The notes beneath the pieces are model-generated. The model did no database searches. It worked only from the letters and a program-made list of their open reading frames with translations, and was not told the origin of the DNA. Below, piece by piece: positions 1-8,853 of a stretch of DNA of 26,785 nucleotides (positions within the stretch are counted from its first letter, which is position 1; each line of letters begins with the position of its first letter). Where the stretch lies: the NCBI GenBank assembly GCA_964444795.1, contig CAYUIQ010000117.1, positions 1 to 26,785 on the forward strand. Reading direction: 5' to 3'. The stretch comes from JABMRP01 sp964444795 (GTDB lineage Bacteria; Planctomycetota; Planctomycetia; Pirellulales; Thermoguttaceae). A program made the position numbers and the translations under genes.

Positions 1-18
1 CCCCCAGATCACAACCAA

Positions 19-51
19 CTGAGGGCTCGCTGCGCTCGACCCCAGGCACCC
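19..51 (+). repeat. Short dispersed repeat, left copy (inverted relative to right end)
   Basis: This 33-nt segment is the reverse complement of the last 34 nt of the window (26752-26785), with one mismatch at position 22 and one single-base indel. The arms CTGAGG and CCCCAG can pair imperfectly around a GC-rich loop, so it could be a REP-like palindromic intergenic unit. It lies 57 nt upstream of the first gene. It does not look coding. Confidence 0.6.
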
Positions 52-108
52 ATCCGAATTACCAACGGGCGTGCTAGACCAACCTCGATCCACCCACGGG
101 AGACCCCG

Positions 109-3100
109 ATGCGACTGCCCGGTTTACGCCCGATCGCCGCCGCCGTGTTGTTCGCCTCGGTCGTTGGCGCCGTCAGTCAAGCGACAGCCCAAGAATCCGG
201 CCAGCGCGATCTGATCCGCGTTCGCCAACGGGCGGCGGCCGAACCCAAGCTGCGGATCAACGCCCGGGGGCACACCGCCACGGTGCAGGCCCTAGCCTTT
301 ACGCCCGATTCCAAGCGGCTATGCTCGGCGGGTCTCGACAAGGTGGTCCAGGTCTGGAATCTCGGTGCCTTGGGCCGCGACCTTCGCCGCACATTTCTTC
401 GCGAGCGAACGATCCGCTGGCAAGTCGCCCGAGGCCTGCGCGGTAGCATTTACGCGTTGGCTTCGGCACCGAGCGACGGCCTGTTGGCCTTCGGCGGCTA
501 TGGAGCCACCGGCGCGCTGGGCGAGATCGTCGTGGTCAACCCGACCGACGGCTCGCTCGTCGAAGTGCTCCACGCGCCGGAACAGAAGGACGCCGACGGC
601 CAAACCGTTTATCATACCGAGGCAATCTATCATCGCCAATCGGTCTGCTCGCTGGCCTTTTCCGGCGACGGCGACTGGCTGGCTTCGATGGACACGGCCG
701 GTCAGTCGATGCTCTGGAAACGGGGCCAGTGGAAGCCGCTGAAACTCTATCCCCCGGATGAGAAGACCTTCGATGCCGAGCGGGCCCGGCTCATCCAGCA
801 ACAGCCCAAGGTGCGGCCGATCGTCTTTGTCGGCAGTTCGCACGTCATTTTGCCGCTGTTTGTCGGCACCCAGCAGCGCCCCCTCTGGAAGCTCGCCCGA
901 ATCGGGATCGCCGACCGTAAGGATTTTCACGCCCTGGATACCGTCCACCACGGCATCGTGACCGCGCTGGCGGTGAGTCGCGACGGCTCGAAAATGGCCT
1001 CGGCCGACATGCAGGGCAATCTTTATCTCTGGGATCTCTCCGGCGACGGCCGCGTTGCCAAACGCCTGGAACCCGGCGGAGTGGTCCTCTCGGCGGTCTT
1101 CAGTCCGGACGGAAACACCCTGGTCGTCGGCACAACGAGGGATCGTGTCACGCGGAAGAGCCAGTTGCAGGTCTGGGATCTCGGCGCGCAAACGATCACC
1201 CGCCGGGTCGTGCTGCCCGATCACATCCACGCCTGTGCGATCAGCCCCGACGGAAAGCGACTGGCCTACACCGGCGGCGACCACAACGAGGTGGCCGTCG
1301 AGCCGCTCGACGCGCCGCAGCGGAAAGCCGCCTTGCGGGGTAAGTCGAGACGGGTCCTCAAAGTGGCCTTCGCCAAGAGCGACCCGATCTACCGGATCGC
1401 GTTGGGCACGGAGCTTGACAATCAGGGGTTCAATAATTACGCCCCCCTGCGGCAAACGTTCGACTTGACCCGGCTGGAGTTGGGCAGCGGCCCGGCGCCA
1501 CGGCCGGAAGATTGGATTGCCGTCAATCCGAAACAAGGCCGATGGAGCGCGCGGCGGGCGCCCGATGGCTCACTGGAGCTTCTGCGCGACAACCGCCCCA
1601 GCGGTAGCATTCGGGGGATTTCCAGCCAGCGGGGCTCCGTGCAAAGCTTTTGCTGGATCCTCGGTCCCGACGGCAAGCCTACGGCTGTGGCGATCGGCAC
1701 CGACGGCGACAACGGCATCTACGTACACCGCCTCGACCCGGTGAAGAAATTTCCCCTCGTGCGCCATTTCCGCGGACATCAAGACGAGGTCAAATCGCTG
1801 GGCGTGTCGGCCGACCGGCGCTATCTGGTTTCCGGCTCGGGAGACGGAACGGTATGTATCTGGAGTCTGGCCGACAGCCAGCAGGAATCGGCTCGACTGA
1901 GTCGCTGGGGCGTCGATCTGCGGTTGCGAAAGGAACCCAAGGAACATCTCTTCGTCGCGGCCATCAACCCGGCCGGTCCGCTGTTTCGTCGAGGCGTTCG
2001 CCAAGGCGACGTCGTCACGAAGATCATTTGGGCCGACGGGACCGAGGAACATTTCGATGCGACGCCCACCGCAATCTACCAGGGGCTCTGGAAAGCGCCC
2101 TGGGATAAGGAAGTGGTCTTCCAAACATCGCGCGGCGGCAAGGCCCGGCCCGATTTCCAGTCGCTGCCCGCCTGGCAACCGCTGGCCACGCTGTTTGTCA
2201 GCGCCGAACGCGACTGGGCTCTGTGGACTCCCGACGGATACTACGACGCCTCGGCCAACGGCCACACCTTCTTCGGCTGGCAGGTGAACCGGGGTATCGA
2301 GCGCTTGCCCGACTTCTATCGGGCCGACCAGTTCTACAAGAACCTCGAACGCCCCGACGTCCTGGAACGATTGCTCCCGGCCGGCAGCCTGCACGAAGCG
2401 TTTGCGGCGGCCCGGCATAAGGCGCCGGGTGAGTTGCACGAGACGGTTACCGGGCAAATCGCCGTGACACCTCGCGTGGAGATTCTCTCGCCCCGGGCCG
2501 GAGCGCTGATTCGGCCGAATTCGACCAGTGTGCGAGCGCGGATCTCGATGCCGGCGGCCAGCCGGTTGGCCCGCGCCAAGGTGTTTGCCAACGGCGTGGT
2601 GGCGACCAACGAGAAGCTCGTCGAGAGTCGCGAGGTGGAAAAGGGGACGGAATTGACGTACGACTGGACCGTCTCGCTGCCCAGCGACCAGCGCAACCTG
2701 ATCCAACTGGTCGTCGGCACCGACGCCAACACGACGGCCCTGGGCCACGTCGTGATTGAACGCCCGGAAGAAGCACCCGATGAACGGCCTCGCACCCCCA
2801 AGCTCTTCGTCCTGGCCGCGGGACTGAACCAGTATGGCGACTCCAATATCCAGGCACTGCAGTACCCGATTGCCGACGCCGAGGCACTGGCCGACACGCT
2901 GGAGTCGCGATCCGCCGGCGCCTACACGGTGGCCAAGCCGGAACTGCTTTTCGACCGGGACGTCACGCCGGAGAACTGGCGCCAAGCGCTCGAAGCCGCG
3001 CGAGACAAGCTGGTCGACACGGCCGAACCGGACGATCTGTTGGTTCTCTTTCTGGCCGGCCACGGTGTCGTCGACGCGCAAAGCGGCCGCTACTACTTTA

Positions 3101-3591
3101 TTGGCCACGACATGACGCTGGCCGATTACATCGCGAGGAAGTATACTAGTTGCATCTCGTGGGACGATTTCCGAGTGCTGGCCGATGTCCCTTGCCGAAA
3201 ACTGGCGCTGTTGGATACGTGCCACAGTGGCGCCATTCAGCCGTTGCGGTCGCGCGATCTGAAAGCGGCCGTCCGCGCCTTGCAGGAAGACGTTGTGTTC
3301 ACCGTGACCGCCTCGACCGGCGACGAGAAATCGGAGGAGAACGACGCGTGGCGTCACGGAGCGTTTACCAAGTGTTTGCTCGAAGCGCTGGCGGGCCGCG
3401 GCGATACGTCGGGCGACGGTGTCGTGACCCTCAACGAAGCCATTGCCCACCTGAAACACGCGGTTCCCGAACTTACCGAGGGACGCCAGCACCCGACCGC
3501 CGCTCCGGACGACCTGCTCACTTTTACGTCGCTGCCCCTAACCCGCGTTGGCCCGCCGCCAACTCCGGAGAAAAAGTCCAACGGACCGTAG
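109..3591 (+). CDS. Secreted WD40-repeat / PDZ-like / caspase-family (C14) protein
   Basis: The 1160-residue protein starts with a Sec signal peptide (about residues 1-28, ending ATAQ) and the start has a GGGAG site 7 nt upstream. Residues about 50-600 carry degenerate WD40 blades, with repeated S/T-x-D-G-x-x-L and VWDL/LWDL/IWSL ends. Residues about 605-690 look like a PDZ-like module (AINPAGPLFRRGVRQGDVV). A WTPDGYYDAS block near 705 is typical of WD40-caspase proteins, and about 785-880 looks Ig-like. The C-terminal caspase domain (about 895-1145) has the catalytic His in LAGHG (H985) and the Cys in LDTCHSG (C1038), so it should be an active cysteine peptidase. A role as an exported sensor-protease is inferred; the substrate is unknown. 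It is followed by a membrane pseudocaspase/vWA gene, a likely partner. Domain calls are confident, function is not. Confidence 0.93.
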   Translation: MRLPGLRPIAAAVLFASVVGAVSQATAQESGQRDLIRVRQRAAAEPKLRINARGHTATVQALAFTPDSKRLCSAGLDKVVQVWNLGALGRDLRRTFLRERTIRWQVARGLRGSIYALASAPSDGLLAFGGYGATGALGEIVVVNPTDGSLVEVLHAPEQKDADGQTVYHTEAIYHRQSVCSLAFSGDGDWLASMDTAGQSMLWKRGQWKPLKLYPPDEKTFDAERARLIQQQPKVRPIVFVGSSHVILPLFVGTQQRPLWKLARIGIADRKDFHALDTVHHGIVTALAVSRDGSKMASADMQGNLYLWDLSGDGRVAKRLEPGGVVLSAVFSPDGNTLVVGTTRDRVTRKSQLQVWDLGAQTITRRVVLPDHIHACAISPDGKRLAYTGGDHNEVAVEPLDAPQRKAALRGKSRRVLKVAFAKSDPIYRIALGTELDNQGFNNYAPLRQTFDLTRLELGSGPAPRPEDWIAVNPKQGRWSARRAPDGSLELLRDNRPSGSIRGISSQRGSVQSFCWILGPDGKPTAVAIGTDGDNGIYVHRLDPVKKFPLVRHFRGHQDEVKSLGVSADRRYLVSGSGDGTVCIWSLADSQQESARLSRWGVDLRLRKEPKEHLFVAAINPAGPLFRRGVRQGDVVTKIIWADGTEEHFDATPTAIYQGLWKAPWDKEVVFQTSRGGKARPDFQSLPAWQPLATLFVSAERDWALWTPDGYYDASANGHTFFGWQVNRGIERLPDFYRADQFYKNLERPDVLERLLPAGSLHEAFAAARHKAPGELHETVTGQIAVTPRVEILSPRAGALIRPNSTSVRARISMPAASRLARAKVFANGVVATNEKLVESREVEKGTELTYDWTVSLPSDQRNLIQLVVGTDANTTALGHVVIERPEEAPDERPRTPKLFVLAAGLNQYGDSNIQALQYPIADAEALADTLESRSAGAYTVAKPELLFDRDVTPENWRQALEAARDKLVDTAEPDDLLVLFLAGHGVVDAQSGRYYFIGHDMTLADYIARKYTSCISWDDFRVLADVPCRKLALLDTCHSGAIQPLRSRDLKAAVRALQEDVVFTVTASTGDEKSEENDAWRHGAFTKCLLEALAGRGDTSGDGVVTLNEAIAHLKHAVPELTEGRQHPTAAPDDLLTFTSLPLTRVGPPPTPEKKSNGP

Positions 3592-3613
3592 TGCGGACGC
3601 CACAAGTGGACCG

Positions 3614-3669
3614 ATTCCTAATTCCTAATCGCTAATCGCTTTTTCCTATACCCTAGTCCCTACCCCCTA
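3614..3669 (+). repeat. Tandem heptamer array (8 units, NNNCCTA-like)
   Basis: Eight consecutive 7-nt units stay in perfect register: ATTCCTA, ATTCCTA, ATCGCTA, ATCGCTT, TTTCCTA, TACCCTA, GTCCCTA, CCCCCTA. The last four positions are nearly constant (CCTA) and the first three drift. The array fills most of the 86-nt gap between the caspase gene and the vWA gene and is visibly more A/T-rich than the flanks. It ends 8 nt before the next start codon, where a Shine-Dalgarno site would be expected and is not seen. Heptamer repeats are known from intergenic DNA of several bacteria; a function here is not evident. Confidence 0.8.
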
Positions 3670-3677
3670 CTCAAACC

Positions 3678-6600
3678 ATGCCAGGCAAGGATTCGCGTTC
3701 GGATGGCAAGAAGCAGGGCGGCTGGCGCAACAAGCCGGGTAGCTCGGTGCGCGGTGGTCGGCGGTCTGGCCAAGAGGGCGCCGGATGGACCAAGCGAAAG
3801 GATCGCACGCAGCAGCGGAGCGTGATGCGACATCGCGTCAAGCTGGCCGCCGGCGTACTGGTCGCGGCGGGGTTGGTCGTCGGGTTTCTCGTCTACTTGA
3901 TGCACAAGCCGATGCGCACGCCGCTTCTGGCGGTGGTAGTCACCGAGTACGACGCGCCGATCCCCCCCAACGCTTGGGCCGTTGAGGATGTCGAGCGGCT
4001 GGCCGAGTTGGACGACGAGGAGATCTTGAAGTACGTCCGCTGCCGCTGGGAATCGAAAGAGCAGGGGCTGCGGCAACTGCGCAAGCAACTCGACGCGATG
4101 CAGCCCGGCGGTCCCGGCAAGGACGTGGTCGTCGTGTACCTCAGCATGCACGGCGTGCTCGACGGCGACTCCCGGCCGTGCCTGTTGCCGCCCGGCGCCT
4201 CCCGATCGGATAGCCGGCAGTGGCTTCCCCTGGCCGAACTGATCGATCATCTGTTTGTCGCCGAAGGTGAGCGAACGCTACCCGATGAGACAAAGAAGCT
4301 ACTGGTGCTGGACGCCAACCGCATGGACGCCAATTGGGACTTGGGGCTGCTGGTCAACGGGTTCGCCGATCGCTTACCGGCCGTACTCACCGATGCCAAG
4401 GTTCCCAATCTGACGATTCTCAATTCGGCCGGGTCCGGACAGATCGGTTGGGCGGCGCCCGAGTTGGGCGGCTCGGTCTTCGGCTACTTCTTCTGGCAGG
4501 GACTCAAAGGAGCAGCCGACGCCGAAGGGACGGGCAACGCCGACACGATCGTTTCGCTGGGGGAACTGCACGCCTATCTCAAAGCACACGTCGGGCAATG
4601 GGTTACCGAAAACCGCTTCGACCGCCAGGAACCGCTGCTGGTGGCCGGGGACGAGGACTGGGAACTCGTCTACGCCCAGTCCAGCGAGCAGACGGCCATT
4701 CCCGAGGCGCCGGAGGCCGATACCGGGCGATGGGAGGAGGTGGCCCGACTCTGGGACCGCCATCACCAACTCAAACAACGCATACCCTATCGCCACGATC
4801 CGCTGGGTTGGGAAGAGTTTCAACACGGACTGTTGCGATTGGAGCAACTCGTCGCCGCCGGCAAGGCGTATGACGATCGGTTCGACGACTCGCGTAAGGA
4901 ACTGGAGAATCTGGCCGACCGGTTGGCCGCCGATCCGCTGCCGCCGGGGCTGGCCGCTTACAGCCTGCCGCTTGCCTCCGGGCTGCACGGCACGGACCAA
5001 ACTCCACAGCAGCGTAAGGCCCTGGCCGAATATCTCCAAGGCGCCACGGGCGGCCCGGCTGTTCGCCGCGGTTGGTTTTTTGACACGACCATCGAACCGA
5101 GCGATGCCGACGCGCCCAAGGATTACGCGTACCTGCCCGCCGCCGGTGCCGCGTGGGACGTGGTCCATCGCCGAGCGAATGCGGAACTTCTCGCCGAGGC
5201 ACTGCAATTGGTCGGCAAGGCCGACGGGTTGCCCGAGGCCGACGTGGTCGAGGTGCATTTCCTCCGCATGCTGCTGCGTTACCTTGACGGGGCCGTTTGG
5301 CAAAGGGGCACCGATGCCGTGCATCGGGCGCTGAAAGCCCGGCATCTGGCCGAAGTCGCGGCCGCGCCGTCCGATTATCGCATTGGCTACTGGGTCCAAC
5401 ATTTGGTCGATCAGGGCGACGCGGCTCGTCGCCGGGCCGATGACCGGTTGTTCGTCGGCGGTCATGAGGAACTGATCGAGGCGACCCGATGGTGGAACGA
5501 GGCGGCCAACGAAACGGCGGGAGTTGAAGGGAAATACGTGTTGGCCCGCGCGCTGGCCGGCGAGGTGGCCGAATCGCTTCAAACGCGCGATCGGGCATGG
5601 GCCGAAATTCCCCATTACGCCCGATGGCTGTTGGCCCGCACCGGCGCCGCCGATCCGGCCCTGCTGGAAGATCTGCGCCAGGTGGCCGAGAACAACGACG
5701 CGCTGGCCGAGAAGCTCGACACGGCGCTCCAACGTCGGCAGTGGACGCCCCAGCGCTGGGTCGACGAGAAATTTCCCGAGGCGCATCAGGCCGTGGCCGA
5801 ACCGCTTGAGCGGCTGCAAAAGGCGTACGCCGACGCCTGCGACCACCTGCAAGCCGAGGCCGGGCTCGATCACCAAACCCTTCAGGCCATGGAACGGGTG
5901 TTGGCCGTGCCCCTGCTCACCGGGGCCGACCGCCGCAACCTGCGAAAGAAGTATCTGCAGATCGTCGATCAGCAACAGGGAGACCAGGGAGGCATCCAGA
6001 AGACCACCGGCGGCGAGCAGGCCGTTGCCGATCCCCAATTCCTTCGCCGCGCCCGGACCTGGCAAGAACACCCCGCGTTGGCCATGCTCGCGTATGCCAA
6101 GCGGACGATCGACAAAGCAGACGGAGACGCCATCGGGGAGGTCGACCGAGTGCCGTGGAAGAAGGTGCCCGACGGCGAGCCGGTCGACGTGGCGCTGGGG
6201 CATCTCTCGCGGCAAGGCGAGGAGATCCGCCGCCGACTGGCGGCCGTCCGCCCCCATTCGGATCGCCTGGTGGACCTGGCAACGAAACAAATGGAGGCCG
6301 AATCGGGGAATTCCGTCTCCGCCCGGACCGAACTCCAGGACTCCGCCCGGCTCGTTCGCACGTCGGCCGCCCTGCTCGGCCAGCCGCTTTGGCGCGAGCG
6401 GACCGACGACCCCGTCCACCGGCTGCGCTGCTTCGATCTGCATCACCTGATGCTCTGGCATTGCCGCCGCACGTTGGACGATTTCTGGGGACCGGACCCC
6501 GATCGCACCAGCGTGCCTTACTTCGAGACGGTGGCCGGGCATTACCTCGAATCGGCCAAGGAACTCTGCCCCGAGGCCGCCACGCTGAGTTATGGCGGCG

Positions 6601-8708
6601 AGGATCTCGCCCAACTGCTGGCCGCCCGAAGCGCCGTGGCCGAGACCGGCATTCGCCCGTCGGCCGGCGATCTCTTCGTCGACGCCGATGAATCGCTGAT
6701 CGGCCACGCCACCGAAGTCGCTGTTGCCGCCGACGTTCCGCCGGGCCGCGCGGCCGTTTATCTGCAAGACACCCAGAGACGCCCGCTGCGGGTGATCGAC
6801 TCCACGGACCAACCTCGATCCCGCCTGGCACTGGCCGTGGGAGGCGAAGGGCGAAACGAGACACTCGCGTACGAGGTGCCCAACGAAGACGGTTTGGAAG
6901 ACAAGTCGATGCTGCGTGTCACGACCGTGTATCGCGGGCACGCCCGGCGAGGCGATTTCTTCGTCCAGCCGGCCTCGGGGCTCGACGTCGTCTTCCAGCG
7001 GCCCGTCTATCCGCCGCCCGAGGTTACCGTCCATGGGCAGGCTCAACAGCGGCGGACCGTGGTCTTCGTGCTCGATTGCTCGGGCACGATGGGATTCCGT
7101 CTCGGCGGCGACGAGAACAACCCGCGGCGCATCGACGAAGCGATCAAGGCGTTGAAGGCCATTCTGGAGCAACTCGTCGGCCCGCGCGAACCGTACCACG
7201 TGGGCGTGGTTGCCTACGGTCATCGCGCCTACTGGGAGCGGGGGAACCCCAACCCGATCAACCGCCCGCCGAACAAGGGTATCCATCCCAGTGAGGACGT
7301 CGAGTGGCTGCTCAAGCCGGGACAATTCTCCGACGCCCTGCGCAGGCGGGTGAACGCTCGTCTGGACGACCTCATGCCTCTGGGCGAAACGCCCCTGTTC
7401 TACGCGATCACTCGGGCCATCGGCGACTATCGCACCGGCGATCAGCGCCACGTCGTGGTGATTACCGACGGCTTCAACGACCAGAGCGGCGGTGGACCCG
7501 AGGGCGTGGTGAAGAGCGCCGCTACGGTCAAAAAGCTGATCGACGCCGAGGGGAACGAAGACCTGCGGCTCGATATTCTGGGCTTCGAACTGCAAGCCAA
7601 GACCCAGACGCAAGAGGTGAGCAAGAACAATCTCACCAATCTGGCCGACAAAGCTGGCGGGGCGTTTCACTTCGCCCAGGATACGACCTCTCTGCAGGAA
7701 GCCCTGGAGAAATCGTTGCGCCTCAGCCGCTACACCGTGCGATCGGCCGTCGACGATCGGCTGCAAGGTAAACCCGTGCTGCTGGGTACGACGGTCGCAA
7801 TCGATCAGGCCGCCGACCGTCGCATTCCCTATGTGTTGGCCCTGGAAGACGCCGATTACCCGGCGGAGGCCCGCGTCGAGTTGGAGTGGGGCGACGCGCC
7901 GGAACTCTACCTCACGGACGACGGCCGCGGGCTCGAACACCGGCGCTACGACAGCTACGAGAAGGGGCTCCGCGATCATCGCGACGACGTGGCCGATCCG
8001 TCGAGCCCCCGGCGACGGTTCTACATCGGGGGGCATTTACCCGAACGACTCGGCAGCACCGTCTGGTTCTACGTTTCGATCCAAAACGGCGACGAGGCCC
8101 TGTTCAGCCCGCGCCCGGCCGAGGCGTGGCTGAGGGTCGTTCCCCTGACCGGCGGCCGCGCGGCGAATGACGGCGACGGCGCGGAGGTCTACTCGTTCTA
8201 CGATCTCTGCTTCAATCACAATCCGCGGGGGCCGGTCCCCTTGCCCGTTCCCGTGCTCGGTTGCCGGGCGATGAACTGGCCCCAGGGCGCGGAAAAGGCT
8301 CAAATCCAGCTTTGGTGCAAGCTGAAAAAGACAACACCCAGCGCCGAAATCACCGTCGATCGGCTCCAGCGCGAAGGCCCCGTGTCGCTGGAGACTCTGC
8401 CCGGAGTGACCTTCGAGTTGGAGACCAAACGCGGCGGTGCCGACGACCCGTTCGAGGTGACCGTCATCGAGCGGCACGAGCCGGCAGCGGATCTCTATTC
8501 GGTGAAGGTCGAGATGGCCGTGCCACCCGAGGCGATCCGCCACCGCTACAACGCCAAGACGCACACCGTCCGCCACACGTTTTTCTATCCCGACGCCGTC
8601 GCCGGGCAAGTGTCGGAATATGCGGTCCGCCTGACCACGCACCGCCGGTTGACCGAAGGGGCCGTCACGCTGGCCAAACCGCTCGTGGTGACCGTGCCGT
8701 CGAACTGA
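3678..8708 (+). CDS. Giant membrane protein: inactive caspase-like domain plus vWA domain
   Basis: The 1676-residue protein begins with a basic, Gly-rich leader of about 50 residues, then one membrane segment (about 56-75), placing the rest outside the cytoplasm (inference). Residues about 80-330 follow the caspase/C14 pattern. The His is kept (YLSMHG, H158), but the usual D-x-C is LVLDANR, so Asn214 replaces the catalytic Cys. A long, mainly helical region (about 340-1080) has no family I recognise. The vWA domain (about 1125-1330) has a complete MIDAS: D1133-x-S-G-T, T1238 (GETP) and D1264 (ITDG). About 1340-1676 looks beta-rich. The role is unknown; a metal-dependent binding or scaffold protein working with the upstream active caspase is plausible. 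No clear ribosome-binding site precedes 3678. ATG 3825 (M50) has GGAG 4 nt upstream and is an alternative start, but codon use between the two ATGs looks coding. Confidence 0.9.
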   Translation: MPGKDSRSDGKKQGGWRNKPGSSVRGGRRSGQEGAGWTKRKDRTQQRSVMRHRVKLAAGVLVAAGLVVGFLVYLMHKPMRTPLLAVVVTEYDAPIPPNAWAVEDVERLAELDDEEILKYVRCRWESKEQGLRQLRKQLDAMQPGGPGKDVVVVYLSMHGVLDGDSRPCLLPPGASRSDSRQWLPLAELIDHLFVAEGERTLPDETKKLLVLDANRMDANWDLGLLVNGFADRLPAVLTDAKVPNLTILNSAGSGQIGWAAPELGGSVFGYFFWQGLKGAADAEGTGNADTIVSLGELHAYLKAHVGQWVTENRFDRQEPLLVAGDEDWELVYAQSSEQTAIPEAPEADTGRWEEVARLWDRHHQLKQRIPYRHDPLGWEEFQHGLLRLEQLVAAGKAYDDRFDDSRKELENLADRLAADPLPPGLAAYSLPLASGLHGTDQTPQQRKALAEYLQGATGGPAVRRGWFFDTTIEPSDADAPKDYAYLPAAGAAWDVVHRRANAELLAEALQLVGKADGLPEADVVEVHFLRMLLRYLDGAVWQRGTDAVHRALKARHLAEVAAAPSDYRIGYWVQHLVDQGDAARRRADDRLFVGGHEELIEATRWWNEAANETAGVEGKYVLARALAGEVAESLQTRDRAWAEIPHYARWLLARTGAADPALLEDLRQVAENNDALAEKLDTALQRRQWTPQRWVDEKFPEAHQAVAEPLERLQKAYADACDHLQAEAGLDHQTLQAMERVLAVPLLTGADRRNLRKKYLQIVDQQQGDQGGIQKTTGGEQAVADPQFLRRARTWQEHPALAMLAYAKRTIDKADGDAIGEVDRVPWKKVPDGEPVDVALGHLSRQGEEIRRRLAAVRPHSDRLVDLATKQMEAESGNSVSARTELQDSARLVRTSAALLGQPLWRERTDDPVHRLRCFDLHHLMLWHCRRTLDDFWGPDPDRTSVPYFETVAGHYLESAKELCPEAATLSYGGEDLAQLLAARSAVAETGIRPSAGDLFVDADESLIGHATEVAVAADVPPGRAAVYLQDTQRRPLRVIDSTDQPRSRLALAVGGEGRNETLAYEVPNEDGLEDKSMLRVTTVYRGHARRGDFFVQPASGLDVVFQRPVYPPPEVTVHGQAQQRRTVVFVLDCSGTMGFRLGGDENNPRRIDEAIKALKAILEQLVGPREPYHVGVVAYGHRAYWERGNPNPINRPPNKGIHPSEDVEWLLKPGQFSDALRRRVNARLDDLMPLGETPLFYAITRAIGDYRTGDQRHVVVITDGFNDQSGGGPEGVVKSAATVKKLIDAEGNEDLRLDILGFELQAKTQTQEVSKNNLTNLADKAGGAFHFAQDTTSLQEALEKSLRLSRYTVRSAVDDRLQGKPVLLGTTVAIDQAADRRIPYVLALEDADYPAEARVELEWGDAPELYLTDDGRGLEHRRYDSYEKGLRDHRDDVADPSSPRRRFYIGGHLPERLGSTVWFYVSIQNGDEALFSPRPAEAWLRVVPLTGGRAANDGDGAEVYSFYDLCFNHNPRGPVPLPVPVLGCRAMNWPQGAEKAQIQLWCKLKKTTPSAEITVDRLQREGPVSLETLPGVTFELETKRGGADDPFEVTVIERHEPAADLYSVKVEMAVPPEAIRHRYNAKTHTVRHTFFYPDAVAGQVSEYAVRLTTHRRLTEGAVTLAKPLVVTVPSN

Positions 8709-8853
8709 AACAGGGCGGAATCGTCAGGGAAGCGTGATCTCCGAAGAATGCGGCGAGGAGATACTACTCGCCCGACTGCTTCGCCGGCGCGGTTGATGAA
8801 GCGGTGGCGATCTATTGTCTCAGCCTGCCGTGTTCGGATCACTTGTTGATACC
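8709..8853. other. Convergent intergenic gap with weak hairpin
   Basis: This 145-nt gap separates two genes that converge. A 6-bp inverted repeat (GGCGAG at 8753-8758, CTCGCC at 8768-8773, 9-nt loop) and a weaker GCTTC/GAAGC pair follow the vWA gene. Neither has a T-run, so a bidirectional terminator is possible but not demonstrated. I see no gene here. Confidence 0.3.

Noticed and set aside
1570..3492. A 640-codon minus-strand frame opposite the caspase gene
   Set aside because: It is antisense to the PDZ-like and caspase region; the plus-strand protein explains the sequence and the antisense product has no recognisable domain.
4374..8036. A 1220-codon open frame on the minus strand opposite the vWA gene
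   Set aside because: It is fully antisense to a gene with clear domains, has no family motifs and reads like the composition shadow expected in GC-rich DNA.
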